A model generated the notes under the pieces. That model searched no databases and was not told where the DNA came from. It worked only from the letters and a program-made list of their open reading frames with translations. Made by a program: the position numbers and the translations under genes. From Pedobacter sp. PF22-3 (lineage in GTDB: Bacteria > Bacteroidota > Bacteroidia > Sphingobacteriales > Sphingobacteriaceae), in NCBI RefSeq assembly GCF_026239555.1, contig NZ_JAPIVP010000001.1, positions 558,001 through 622,000 on the forward strand: a DNA stretch of 64,000 bases. The letters are read 5' to 3'. Shown here one piece after another: positions 19,531-28,668 of the stretch; position 1 is the stretch's first letter, and each line of letters starts with the position of its first letter.

Positions 19531-20316
19531 ATGACTACATTAAAGGCCATTATTGTTGATGATGAAGAGTTTGCACGATCGTCATTATTTTTTTTACTGC
19601 AGCAGAATTGCCAACAGGTAGAAATTACCGGTATTGCAAGATCCGTAGCCGAGGCAAAAGATATTTTGGCTCATCACCCTATTGATCTTATCTTTTTGGA
19701 TATTGCGATGCCCGGAGGAAATGGCTTCGAATTGATTCCTGAGGCGCAAAAACATCATGCAGCTGTTATTTTTACAACCGCCTATGATCAATATGCACTA
19801 AAGGCGATAAAGGCAAATGCGCTAGATTACCTGTTAAAACCAATTGATATTGATGAACTCAAAATAGCGGTAGACAAAGTTTCCCAACACATCAAATTAT
19901 TTAAAAGCCAAAACGAAAATGATGAAAGAATCAATAATCTGGCTTCCAGTTTAAGTTCGAGATCAGAGATCAGGAAACTTACGCTTCCTTATGGTCAGGG
20001 GTTTAAAATGATTGATATTGATGATATCATCTACATTGAGGCGGATAGCAATTACTCTATTGTACACTTAAACAACCATGAAAAAATCACCGTTTCTAAA
20101 GTTTTAAGGGAGTTTGAAGAACTATTGCCAACCGATCAGTTTGTTAGGATCCACAAATCAAGCATCATTAACCTTAATCACTTAAAGGAATACAATTCTA
20201 AAAACGGACTCCAGGTTTTCCTGAAAAACGGCGAAAGCATCAATATTTCGAGAAGAAGGGCGAGCGATTTTTTTGAAAAAATAAAGTTATTTACCAAAGC
20301 AAACAGTGATCACTAA
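19531..20316 (+). CDS. LytTR-family response regulator
   Basis: The receiver domain (about 5-120) has the acidic pair Asp10/Asp11, phospho-acceptor Asp57 (LIFLDIAMPGGNG) and Lys103 (LLKPIDI). A LytTR DNA-binding domain follows (about 160-255) with YIEADSNYSIVHL and FVRIHKSSIINLNHL. It is the output partner of the kinase whose start overlaps its last 11 bases. Target genes are unknown; the divergent ferritin-like operon is the nearest candidate, by position only. Confidence 0.95.
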   Translation: MTTLKAIIVDDEEFARSSLFFLLQQNCQQVEITGIARSVAEAKDILAHHPIDLIFLDIAMPGGNGFELIPEAQKHHAAVIFTTAYDQYALKAIKANALDYLLKPIDIDELKIAVDKVSQHIKLFKSQNENDERINNLASSLSSRSEIRKLTLPYGQGFKMIDIDDIIYIEADSNYSIVHLNNHEKITVSKVLREFEELLPTDQFVRIHKSSIINLNHLKEYNSKNGLQVFLKNGESINISRRRASDFFEKIKLFTKANSDH

Positions 20317-23311
20317 ACCGCAAATAAAAATAAGAAGATTAGCGCAAAAAGCTATCCCGAAGCCCGGTTTCGGTCATGTTTTTATGGCTTTTTTATTTTT
20401 GATCATAGGTCTTACTGCGCCTCAAAAGCTTTTTTCTCAAACCACTTATCTCCCCCATTATAACGCTAAAAACGGGCTTGCCAGCAATAACTGTTATTAC
20501 ATTTTACAGGATAAAAAAGGTTTTATATGGATTGCTACCGATAATGGATTAAGCCGTTTTGATGGCACAAATTTCCAGAATTTCACCATAGAAGATGGTC
20601 TGCCCGATACGCAGATTCTTCAGATGAAAGAAGATAAAGAAGGCCGCCTATGGTTTTTTGCACTAAACGGTCAACTCAGTTATTTAAAAGAAGGAAAGTT
20701 TTATAACCAGAACAATGATGAACTACTTAAAAAGCTCAACTTCAATACCGTAATTGTTTCTTTTTTAATCGATCAATCAGGCCGGATCTGGCTCGGAACA
20801 AATGCTAACCTGATTGTTTGCTGGGATGGAAAAACCATTAAAAAATATATATCTCCAAATCAAAACGATAAGTTTATTAACGCCTTTATCCATGAAGATG
20901 ATCGAGGTAATATATTTGCATATAGCGATTTAAGCGTGCAACAATTTAATGGAAAAACATTTTCCATGATCAGGTCAAAGGTGCAGCCGCTTTCTTATAT
21001 GACGGCTACGAATAGCAGCCAAAGATCTTTATTTTACCTGGATAATGGCGGGTTAAAACAATTCAGGCACGGAAGTATCAACGATCTTATCCCCATTCCT
21101 CAAAACCTGATCAAAAACATGTCGGGGTATTTTTATTACGACGTTAGCAGCAAAGAGGTTTGGCTATCGAATGCCAATGGGGCCTTCGCGCTCGATAAAA
21201 GCGGCAAAACAGTACAGTATCTACAGGATATTTCGGTTAACCAGGTCATCAAAGACAGTAACCAGAACATGTGGTTTGCCACCAACCAGGGCATTTACAT
21301 GCTGCCTAATGCAAATAACCGCTTATCTATTATTGATGCAGAATCTGGCCTGAGCAGTAATGTGATCAAAAGCATCACCAAAGACGGGAAAAACCGGCTA
21401 TGGCTCGGTACCGATGATGCGGTAATCGATGTATTAACCATCAACAATTATCAGGTTAATGAAATTGGGTTAGACGATTTTAAAAAATATAAAACCATAA
21501 AACAAATTACATTTGATCCGCAAGATCAATCTATATATTTTGCATCTGATTATGGAATGGGTGTTTTCAAAAATATCTACAACAGCAGTAATGATGTGAG
21601 TTATTTAAAGGAATCTAATAACTCAATGTTCGTGATCAAACACTTTAGCGTTGCTGAAAATAATGATCATCTTGCCCTGGCCCTATCATCGGGTGTTGTT
21701 TTTTTATCAGACAGAAGAAATAAATTTGAGTTTAACGCTGCAAAATACCGCGAAAAAGAAGACTTTTTTAAAGATAGATCTTATCATGTTTTTTATGATC
21801 GAGAAGGCAATTTGTGGTTTTCAAATGTTAATGGACTTTCTCAATTTTCGAGGGGGAAACTGATAAAACATTATGAGAATCATCCCCTATTGACCAAAAG
21901 GATCAACGATATACAACAGCTTGCAGATGGCACATTAATTCTGGCTACAGATGGTTATGGCTTAATTTTTTACAAAAATAACCAGATTACCAGACAGATT
22001 ACCCAAAAAGATGGCTTAACCAATAACATCTGCACCAAAATATTCATAAAAAACAATGAGATATGGGTATTAACCAATAAAGGCGTTAACAAAATAGCCA
22101 ATTATCCGAATCAGCCTAACGTAGCCAATTTCGACTATGGGAAAGACCTTTTAAGTGATGATATCAACAGTTTGTTTATTGATGACAGCACGGCTTATTT
22201 TGCGACAAACAAAGGCCTGATTTTATTTAAATACAATAATAAAAACATTGTTAAAAACCTTCCAAAGGTCTATGTTACTTCTATTATTAAAGATAATGAA
22301 CGTTTACCCGTTGACCAGGACAATTTTACTTTCGAAACGGGCAATAATACCATTCTTTTTACCTTTAGTGCAGTAGATTTTACCACCAGCGATATCACCT
22401 ACCGCTACCGCTTAAATGAAAATTCGGCATGGGTAGAAACCCGTACCAGACGATTGGACTTCTCTTCGCTACAATCAGGCGATTATGTATTTGAAGTAAG
22501 CGCCAAAAGCCAGAATGGTAATTGGGGCCAACCTGCAAAAATCACTTTTACCATTAAAAAGCATTTTTGGCAAAGCTTATGGTTTTTATCCATTTTGATA
22601 TTACTTGTGGCTTATATTTTTTACAAAGTAGCTGTTTACATTACCCGTAAGCAAAAAGATAAAGAGCAGGCACAACTGTTATTAAAAAACAAAGTACTCA
22701 TGTTGGAACAACAGGCGCTACAGGCAATGATGAATCCACACTTTGTATTTAATGTGATGAACTCTATTCAGCATTATATTAATACGCAGAATACAGCTTC
22801 GGCTAATAAAGTTTTAACCGGATTTGCCAGATTGATCAGAAAAAATCTGGAGATCTGTACCAAAAGTTACATCTCACTGGAAGAAGAGTTAGAATACCTA
22901 AATCTCTACCTGAAACTGGAGAAGAACCGTTTTGGTGATAAATTGTCTTATGTTTTTAATGTGGATGTAGATATCGACAAAGAAGAAACTTTTATCCCCT
23001 CTATGCTATTGCAACCTTACGTAGAAAATGCAATATGGCACGGCATTATGCCAAAAGAAACCGGTGGCAAAATCCTGATCAACATTAAACTGATGGATGA
23101 ATTCTATCTTAACATTGAAATTATTGACGATGGAATAGGAATAGACAACTCTTTAAAAGATAAAAAGGAAACACATATTAGTAAAGGCATGCAGCTCACT
23201 AAAGAAAGGTTACACCTTTTAGGTCAGATTGGAGCAAAACCAATACATTTAAATGTAAGACAAAATACTACAAATGGTACAACGGTATCTATTTCCATCC
23301 CGTTAAAATAG
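20306..23311 (+). CDS. Propeller-containing LytS-type sensor histidine kinase
   Basis: The 1001-residue kinase starts with GTG at 20306, inside the response regulator gene; an internal ATG at residue 27 would also leave a signal-anchor segment. Two-component-regulator propeller repeats (GFIWIATDNGLSRFDG, GRIWLGT, NRLWLGTDD, GNLWFSNVNGLSQF) fill about residues 45-640 as a periplasmic sensor, followed by a Y_Y_Y domain (about 670-750), a membrane helix (about 755-777) and a His_kinase domain with phospho-His812 in NPHFVFN. The ATPase part shows YVENAIWHGI and DDGIGI. No DNA-binding domain is fused, unlike the hybrid kinases of polysaccharide loci. Confidence 0.95.
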   Translation: MITKPQIKIRRLAQKAIPKPGFGHVFMAFLFLIIGLTAPQKLFSQTTYLPHYNAKNGLASNNCYYILQDKKGFIWIATDNGLSRFDGTNFQNFTIEDGLPDTQILQMKEDKEGRLWFFALNGQLSYLKEGKFYNQNNDELLKKLNFNTVIVSFLIDQSGRIWLGTNANLIVCWDGKTIKKYISPNQNDKFINAFIHEDDRGNIFAYSDLSVQQFNGKTFSMIRSKVQPLSYMTATNSSQRSLFYLDNGGLKQFRHGSINDLIPIPQNLIKNMSGYFYYDVSSKEVWLSNANGAFALDKSGKTVQYLQDISVNQVIKDSNQNMWFATNQGIYMLPNANNRLSIIDAESGLSSNVIKSITKDGKNRLWLGTDDAVIDVLTINNYQVNEIGLDDFKKYKTIKQITFDPQDQSIYFASDYGMGVFKNIYNSSNDVSYLKESNNSMFVIKHFSVAENNDHLALALSSGVVFLSDRRNKFEFNAAKYREKEDFFKDRSYHVFYDREGNLWFSNVNGLSQFSRGKLIKHYENHPLLTKRINDIQQLADGTLILATDGYGLIFYKNNQITRQITQKDGLTNNICTKIFIKNNEIWVLTNKGVNKIANYPNQPNVANFDYGKDLLSDDINSLFIDDSTAYFATNKGLILFKYNNKNIVKNLPKVYVTSIIKDNERLPVDQDNFTFETGNNTILFTFSAVDFTTSDITYRYRLNENSAWVETRTRRLDFSSLQSGDYVFEVSAKSQNGNWGQPAKITFTIKKHFWQSLWFLSILILLVAYIFYKVAVYITRKQKDKEQAQLLLKNKVLMLEQQALQAMMNPHFVFNVMNSIQHYINTQNTASANKVLTGFARLIRKNLEICTKSYISLEEELEYLNLYLKLEKNRFGDKLSYVFNVDVDIDKEETFIPSMLLQPYVENAIWHGIMPKETGGKILINIKLMDEFYLNIEIIDDGIGIDNSLKDKKETHISKGMQLTKERLHLLGQIGAKPIHLNVRQNTTNGTTVSISIPLK

Positions 23312-23499
23312 ATAATTTACCGTTTACTCAATTATTAATACCACTCACTAAATAGAATCTTCATCGAACCTTGTTTAGCCTTAAACTTGTGTTAGAAATA
23401 AACGATAGTGTTTATCAAAGACGTTCTTATAGAATTGATATAGATATTTAATAACCTAACCTAAAACTATATCTTAATTCAGGTTTCATTTGTGTGTTG

Positions 23500-23537
23500 A
23501 AAGCGGTCTTGTTTTTAAAAGCGAGACCGCTTTTTTT
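23500..23537 (+). terminator. Terminator between the kinase gene and scpB
   Basis: AGCGGTCT pairs with AGACCGCT around a 14-nt loop, followed by seven T. It lies 190 bp after the kinase stop and just upstream of the scpB promoter box. Confidence 0.8.
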
Positions 23538-23550
23538 ATGTCAAAAATTT

Positions 23551-23558
23551 TATTTTTG
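23551..23558 (+). promoter_or_regulatory. -7 promoter box for scpB (TATTTTTG)
   Basis: It is an exact TAnnTTTG match ending 3 nt before the chosen ATG at 23562. It sits inside the longer reading frames from 23490 and 23538, arguing against those starts. Confidence 0.55.
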
Positions 23559-23561
23559 TAT

Positions 23562-24128
23562 ATGCCCAATCCTAACATCGCCAGGCACATCGAAGCCCTT
23601 ATATTTTCTTCCAGCCAAAGTATTGGTAAGCAAGAAATTATACTTGCCCTAAATGCTGTTTTTAATGAAGAATTTACCGAAGCACAGGTCTTCGAAAGCA
23701 TAGCGCAGATTAAAGAAAAGTATAGCCGGGATGATTTGGCTATTGAATTGGTATTTTTAAATAATGGGTATCAATTTCTAACCAAAAAAGATTACCATGA
23801 AACGGTTAACCAACTGCAGTTACACCGCTCCAAGAAAAAATTAAGTCAGGCTGCTATGGAGACACTTGCCATTATTGCCTACCGCCAGCCCATTACCAAA
23901 TTGGAAATTGAACAGATCAGGGGAGTAAATTCTGATTATTCGGTACAGCGCCTGCTTGAAAAAGAATTGATCAGTATTGATGGGAAAGCAGAGACGCCGG
24001 GCAGGCCTATCCTATACAGCACCAGCACATTGTTTATGGATTATTTCGGTTTAAATAATTTAAACCAACTTCCGCAATTAAAAGATATCGTTAAGGAGGA
24101 AAATTCTGTGGGAGAAAATTTAGAGTAA
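23562..24128 (+). CDS. scpB: SMC-ScpAB condensin subunit ScpB
   Basis: It partners with SMC and the kleisin ScpA in chromosome condensation and segregation. Two winged-helix domains are visible, with the conserved SQAAMETLAIIAYRQPITKLEIEQIRG region that binds ScpA, then VQRLLEKELI and GRPILYSTS. I begin at MPNPNIARHIEALIF (188 residues), since family members start near this IEALIFSS helix; upstream frame lies within a terminator and a promoter. scpA and smc are not in the window. Confidence 0.93.
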   Translation: MPNPNIARHIEALIFSSSQSIGKQEIILALNAVFNEEFTEAQVFESIAQIKEKYSRDDLAIELVFLNNGYQFLTKKDYHETVNQLQLHRSKKKLSQAAMETLAIIAYRQPITKLEIEQIRGVNSDYSVQRLLEKELISIDGKAETPGRPILYSTSTLFMDYFGLNNLNQLPQLKDIVKEENSVGENLE

Positions 24129-24203
24129 ATAAATTAATTTATTTATTCACAGCTTGTTATTAAAAAAAGTTTTTTAGTATTTTTAAACTATAAAAGCAAT
24201 TTT

Positions 24204-24211
24204 TATTTTTG
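24204..24211 (+). promoter_or_regulatory. -7 promoter box for the acidic miniprotein (TATTTTTG)
   Basis: It is an exact TAnnTTTG match ending 4 nt before the ATG at 24216. Confidence 0.55.
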
Positions 24212-24215
24212 TGTT

Positions 24216-24407
24216 ATGACAGCGCCAAAGAAACTCCCAACTAAACCGACTGCCAAAAAACAGGCAGACGAAGATGATGATTTTGAAGATGAAGATGTTC
24301 AAACAATAAAAAAGAAGCCTCAGGATGATGACGATGATGATTTCGACTTGCCACTAGATGATCTTGACAACTTCGATAATTTTGACGACGACGACGACGA
24401 TTTTTAA
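24216..24407 (+). CDS. Small Asp-rich acidic protein
   Basis: The 63-residue protein has a basic, proline/lysine N-terminal third (APKKLPTKPTAKKQ) and a strongly acidic remainder with runs of five or six Asp ending in DDDDDDF. It is predicted disordered. Its own promoter box and a terminator 20 bp downstream argue that it is a real, separately transcribed gene. Function is unknown; disordered polyacidic proteins may bind cations or basic proteins, but that is only a guess. Confidence 0.75.
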   Translation: MTAPKKLPTKPTAKKQADEDDDFEDEDVQTIKKKPQDDDDDDFDLPLDDLDNFDNFDDDDDDF

Positions 24408-24427
24408 TATTTAAAAAACATATATTT

Positions 24428-24462
24428 GAAAAAGCATCCGACCGCTTGGTAGGATGCTTTTT
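24428..24462 (+). terminator. Terminator after the acidic miniprotein
   Basis: AAAAGCATCC pairs perfectly with GGATGCTTTT around a 12-nt loop, with a T tail. Confidence 0.85.
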
Positions 24463-24479
24463 AATTTTAAAATCTGCCC

Positions 24480-25598
24480 ATGCAAGTTATATCCGTAAGC
24501 ACTTCATCATTAAAAAAAGACTTTCTAAACACGCCAAAAATCTTATACAAAAACGATAAAAACTGGATCTGTCCGTTAGATAGCGAAGTTGAAAATGTTT
24601 TTAATACTGAAAAGAATACCTTTTTTGCGCATGGAAAATGTACACGTTGGGTATTAAAGGATGATGCAGGAAAACTGATTGGTCGTGTAGCAGCTTTTAT
24701 AAATGAGAAAAAAGCCTACCACTATGACCAACCAACAGGCGGTATGGGTTTTTTTGAATGTATTGATGATGAAAAGGCTGCCTTTCTTTTATTCGATACG
24801 GCAAAAAAATGGTTAACCGAAAACGGTATGAAAGCAATGGATGGTCCGATTAATTTTGGCGAAAACGATAGTTTCTGGGGCCTATTGGTTGAAGGCTTTA
24901 CCCCTCCTTCTTTCGGCATGAACTATAACTTTCCATATTATCAGAATTTTTTTGAGAAATATGGTTTTATTACCGAGTACGAGCAGTTAACCAATCATAT
25001 TAACCTGACCATACCTTTTCCGGAGCGTTTTACAAAAATTGCCAACTGGGTAAGAAATAAACCAGGCTACACTTTCGAATATTTCAGCAAAGCCAATTCC
25101 AGCAAATACATTAATGATTTAATGGAGATTTACAATGACGGCTGGCAGAATTTTGAAAACTTTGTTCCTATTAAAAGAGAAACCCTCGAAGAGAGTTTTA
25201 AAAGTATGGAACCTATCATGGATGAACATCTGATCCAGTTTGCCTACTTTAACGGTGAACCAGCATCGTTTGTAGTATTGATTCCTGATGCAAACCAAAT
25301 GATAAAAGGTTTTAATGGAAAACTGGGGTTAATTGAAAAATTAAAGTTTGCTTACCGCCGCTGGGTAGGCGTTACCCGCATGAGGGCGATTGTAATGGGC
25401 ACTAAACCTAAATTCCAAAAACATGGTTTAGAATCCGTACTTTTTATCAGGTTGGGTGAATATGTATTACCTAAAAACCAATACAAAGAACTCGAATTGA
25501 GCTGGGTAGGCGATTTTAACGAACAAATGATTGCCATCCATAAAGCTACTGGCGCAACCTTTGGCAAAAAGCATTTAACGATGCGTAAGGTATTTTAG
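24480..25598 (+). CDS. GNAT-like N-acetyltransferase, conserved Bacteroidota type
   Basis: This 372-residue cytosolic protein has an N-terminal GNAT-like half (KLIGRVAAFINEKKAYHYD...GGMGFFECIDDEKAAFLLFDTAKKWL), the usual acetyl-CoA-binding pattern, followed by MDGPINFGENDSFWGLLVEGFTPPS, a conserved stretch of this subfamily, and a second GNAT-like half. No substrate is known. It has no signal peptide and no obvious operon partner; it starts 18 bp after the terminator of the previous gene. Confidence 0.8.
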   Translation: MQVISVSTSSLKKDFLNTPKILYKNDKNWICPLDSEVENVFNTEKNTFFAHGKCTRWVLKDDAGKLIGRVAAFINEKKAYHYDQPTGGMGFFECIDDEKAAFLLFDTAKKWLTENGMKAMDGPINFGENDSFWGLLVEGFTPPSFGMNYNFPYYQNFFEKYGFITEYEQLTNHINLTIPFPERFTKIANWVRNKPGYTFEYFSKANSSKYINDLMEIYNDGWQNFENFVPIKRETLEESFKSMEPIMDEHLIQFAYFNGEPASFVVLIPDANQMIKGFNGKLGLIEKLKFAYRRWVGVTRMRAIVMGTKPKFQKHGLESVLFIRLGEYVLPKNQYKELELSWVGDFNEQMIAIHKATGATFGKKHLTMRKVF

Positions 25599-25617
25599 TT
25601 ATTCATCACCTTCATCG

Positions 25618-25769
25618 TCCTCGTTTTTAACGAGGATGAATGAGAATGGCGATTGTATCGCCATCAAAAACTACTATTTTCGCATTATAAATGCGGACCT
25701 CACTAATCCTCGTTATAAACGAGGACTATTTTTTTTATGCCTAGGTTCGTGTCTCCACGAACCTTTTTT
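25618..25769. repeat. Cluster of five perfect hairpins (REP-like)
   Basis: Successive palindromes are TCCTCGTT/AACGAGGA (25618-25636), ATGGCGAT/ATCGCCAT (25646-25664), CGCATT/AATGCG (25681-25695), TCCTCGTT/AACGAGGA again with a different loop (25707-25725) and GGTTCGTG/CACGAACC (25744-25763), the last followed by six T. The last arm recurs at 52.5 kb. The arrangement resembles REP/BIME-type mobile palindromes. It may also end transcription of the GNAT-like gene. Confidence 0.8.
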
Positions 25770-25887
25770 ATTTTTGCCACGGAGTCACCGCAAACACAGA
25801 AGAATTCAACTTCAAGCTTCTTTATTTTTACTTTACAGATTTCTCCATTCCGTTGCACTACAGTCGAAATGACGTTTAAGTTATAAC

Positions 25888-26817
25888 TTACACACTTTTA
25901 TATTTAGGAAGATTAATCAACAACACACTTCCTAAAATTATCACCAATCCAATTATCTGCGTTAAGCCAATCACTTCATTTGTAAAGGTTAAACTCAACA
26001 ACACAGCAACAACCGGATTAACATAGGCGTAGGTACTCACCTGTGTAGCCGGACGCACTTTGAGCAACCACACATAAGCACTAAATGCTGCAATGGAACC
26101 GAATAAAATCAGGTAAATAATGGATAGCCAGGCATCAAGCGGGATACTGCTCCAATCAAGCAATTTAAATTCAGATTTTAAAAATCCTCCAGGTAAAAAT
26201 ACCAAACTGGCCATCAACATCTGCCACCCAGTGTTAACAGAAACTGAACTATCGGTAGTAGGATGGTATTTTGAATAAAGTGATCCTCCAGCCCATGCTA
26301 TCGGTCCAAAAATAAGTAATACCATACCTAAAATCTGTAAATTACTTTGAGGTTTATCAAGTGCCTGTACAATCTGATTGCCAAATAAGAGTATCACACC
26401 TAAAAAGCCAATAACCAGTCCTGATAAGATATATTTATTGCTTAGGTTTTCCTTCCAATGCGATTTATCTAAAATAACAAACCATATGGCTGCAGAGGCG
26501 ACCATAATAGCCACTAAACCACTGGGGATAAATTGCTCTACCCAAATTACAATTCCGGTACCTAAACCCAACATTAAAACACCACTTACCGTAGCAATTT
26601 TGATGGTTTTAAGATTAAAAATATCCTCTCCTTTGATCTTGCGCCAAGTAAGCATTAGTATACCTGCAATAGAAAAACGGAATGCACCTAAAATGAAAGG
26701 CGGAAAACCAGCCAGGGCTTTCTGAATAAAAAAATAGGTAGAACCCCAAACAATATATACGATAGCAAAAGCCAGGTAAATCATTACCGGCGACACTGCT
26801 TTATTTGAATTTGTCAT
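25888..26817 (-). CDS. EamA/DMT-family transporter
   Basis: The inner-membrane permease has about ten transmembrane helices in two EamA repeats (IYLAFAIVYIVWGSTYFFIQKAL at the start; ISTYAYVNPVVAVLLS-like VSTYAYVNPVVAVLLS near the end). Members export metabolites, often amino acids or their analogues; no substrate can be named. I use the ATG at 26817; the frame extends to a TTG at 26841, but that adds only eight polar residues. It is followed convergently by the hairpin cluster, and an XRE regulator gene lies upstream on the same strand. Confidence 0.9.
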   Translation of the reverse strand: MTNSNKAVSPVMIYLAFAIVYIVWGSTYFFIQKALAGFPPFILGAFRFSIAGILMLTWRKIKGEDIFNLKTIKIATVSGVLMLGLGTGIVIWVEQFIPSGLVAIMVASAAIWFVILDKSHWKENLSNKYILSGLVIGFLGVILLFGNQIVQALDKPQSNLQILGMVLLIFGPIAWAGGSLYSKYHPTTDSSVSVNTGWQMLMASLVFLPGGFLKSEFKLLDWSSIPLDAWLSIIYLILFGSIAAFSAYVWLLKVRPATQVSTYAYVNPVVAVLLSLTFTNEVIGLTQIIGLVIILGSVLLINLPKYKSV

Positions 26818-26889
26818 TTCCTTATTTTTAGGAATTACCAATTTATTGCTTTTTTAAGGTTCCATCATCATGGTTATTCAAGCCATATT

Positions 26890-27216
26890 TTATATCCCAA
26901 GCTTATCGTATAGATCAATAACCTTTTTGCGGAGTTTATGAATTTCTTCTTCCTTTTCAATCAGTTCTTTTTTAAGCGCAATGAGTTCTTTTGAGCTATC
27001 TGATTCTGATACTGCTGATTGCCCTGTAATTAATTGTATTACAGGAACTTTAAACATTTTGGAAATCTGGAGTAAACGGGAAATATTGATATCGGTTTGT
27101 CCTGTTTCGATTTTACAAAAAGCCGGGGTAGAAATATTCAATTTTTTAGCTGCATCGGCCTGGCTTAATCCCAGGGCCAATCTACTTTGTTTGATATGAT
27201 CGCCTATGCTTTTCAT
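26890..27216 (-). CDS. XRE-family helix-turn-helix regulator with coiled-coil tail
   Basis: The 108-residue protein has an HTH_3 domain at residues 4-62 (QSRLALGLSQADAAKKLNISTPAFCKIETGQTDI is the recognition unit in two parts) and a C-terminal helical, heptad-like segment (KELIALKKELIEKEEEIHKLRKKVIDLYDKL) likely to dimerise. There is no phage or toxin partner next to it, so it is probably a chromosomal regulator. Targets are unknown. Confidence 0.88.
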   Translation of the reverse strand: MKSIGDHIKQSRLALGLSQADAAKKLNISTPAFCKIETGQTDINISRLLQISKMFKVPVIQLITGQSAVSESDSSKELIALKKELIEKEEEIHKLRKKVIDLYDKLGI

Positions 27217-27230
27217 CTTTTTTAGATTGG

Positions 27231-27294
27231 GATATTAGACGTGAGATAAGAGAACCTGAATCCGTATCATACCTAATATCTCACGTCTCATATC
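27231..27294. repeat. Heptad-repeat spacer forming an 18-bp hairpin
   Basis: The left arm 27231-27248 (GATATTAGACGTGAGATA) and right arm 27277-27294 are inverted with one mismatch. The whole spacer is nine heptads in register (gatatta, gacgtga, gataaga ... ctcacgt, ctcatat) and its last base is the first base of the mpl stop codon complement. It could act as a terminator without a T run. Confidence 0.75.
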
Positions 27295-28646
27295 TATTTA
27301 TCCAAAGCAGCCGCCAGTTCAGGCAGATCGAAACCTGCATAATTACCAGAACTCATCATTAACAGATTGGCATCTTTATAATTTAAGCTCAACAAATAGT
27401 CTTTAAGCTTTGCTGCATCATTAAAAAACTTCAATTTTGGATTGCCAAATGCCTGTTGCACGTTGTCTTCAGAAAAAGGCTCCATCCGCTTCTGTTCAAA
27501 TGATTTAATATCAATAAATACAATGGCTTCATCAGCTTTATCCATCGCACCTGTATATTCTTTAAGAAAATCTTTGTTTAAACTGCTAAAAGTATGTAAT
27601 TCGATACAGGCTACTAATTTACGGTTGACAAATTGGGCTTTAACAGCATCAATAGTTGCTTTTAGTTTTGATGGTGAATGTGCAAAATCCTTATAAACAT
27701 TGGTTGATTCATCAGCTGAAATAACTTCTAAACGTTTAGCAGCACCAGTAAATGAAGCAATAGCCATATCAAAATCGTTTTCACTGATATCTAATTGTTT
27801 ACATACCAATTTAGCTGCATTCAGGTTCATCAGGTTATGATCACCAAAAATCTTTAATGCCGTTTCTTCCGGAAGCAGGTAAGTTATACCATTTCTGATT
27901 TCATGTTCGGGAATTGCATAACCGATTTTTGTAACATCAGCTTTTGAATTTAATACAATGTCATTCAAATCTGCATCGGCTTTACAGTAAATCAATGTTC
28001 CCTTGGGTTCGATGGTATCGATAAACTTATCAAACTGCAAAGTATAATCGGCATAAGTTGGAAAAACATTAATGTGATCCCAGGCAATGCCACTAATTAC
28101 AGCAACATTTGCTTTATAGAGATGAAATTTTGGCCTTCTATCAATCGGTGAAGATAAATACTCATCACCCTCAATAATCATCACAGGCGCTTCTTCGGTA
28201 ACTTTTACCATAGTTTCGAAACCAGCCAGTTGCGCGCCAACCAAATAATCGAAATCGTGTTTATAATAATTAAGCACATGCAAAATCATACTGGTTATGG
28301 TTGTTTTACCATGACTGCCACCAATTACTATACGCAGTTTATTTTTGCTCTGCTCGTAAATATATTCAGGATAAGAATAGATTTTAATGCCCAGTTCCTG
28401 TGCTTTCAACAATTCCGGATTATCGATACGGGCATGCATACCCAAAATTACCGCATCCAGATCTTTTGAAATACGATTTTCATCCCAGCCCATTTCAGCC
28501 GGTAATAAATCATATTTATCCAAACGTGATTTTGCTGGTTCGAAAATCACATCGTCTGAACCTGAAATCTGATAACCTTTTTTATGTAAGGCAATGGCCA
28601 GGTTGTGCATGGCACTCCCACCAATCGCTATAAAATGTATACGCAT
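27294..28646 (-). CDS. mpl: Mpl-type Mur ligase (UDP-MurNAc:tripeptide ligase), peptidoglycan recycling
   Basis: It is predicted to join recycled L-Ala-gamma-D-Glu-meso-DAP to UDP-MurNAc. The N-terminal Rossmann-like domain begins MRIHFIAIGGSAMHNLA, the variant glycine loop of Mpl/MurC; the ATP loop GGSHGKTT is at residues 109-116; EGDEYLSSPIDRRPKF and the HSPSKLKATIDAVK of the C-terminal domain follow. The length of 450 fits Mpl. MurC is the main alternative, but the AMHN and SPIDRRPKF segments favour Mpl. Confidence 0.88.
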   Translation of the reverse strand: MRIHFIAIGGSAMHNLAIALHKKGYQISGSDDVIFEPAKSRLDKYDLLPAEMGWDENRISKDLDAVILGMHARIDNPELLKAQELGIKIYSYPEYIYEQSKNKLRIVIGGSHGKTTITSMILHVLNYYKHDFDYLVGAQLAGFETMVKVTEEAPVMIIEGDEYLSSPIDRRPKFHLYKANVAVISGIAWDHINVFPTYADYTLQFDKFIDTIEPKGTLIYCKADADLNDIVLNSKADVTKIGYAIPEHEIRNGITYLLPEETALKIFGDHNLMNLNAAKLVCKQLDISENDFDMAIASFTGAAKRLEVISADESTNVYKDFAHSPSKLKATIDAVKAQFVNRKLVACIELHTFSSLNKDFLKEYTGAMDKADEAIVFIDIKSFEQKRMEPFSEDNVQQAFGNPKLKFFNDAAKLKDYLLSLNYKDANLLMMSSGNYAGFDLPELAAALDK

Positions 28647-28668
28647 ATTTTTTATTTTAAAGGAGATT

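Noticed and set aside
25636..25872. 78-residue frame through the hairpin cluster
   Set aside because: It reads through palindromic repeat DNA; the amino-acid sequence follows the repeats, and no homology is recognised.
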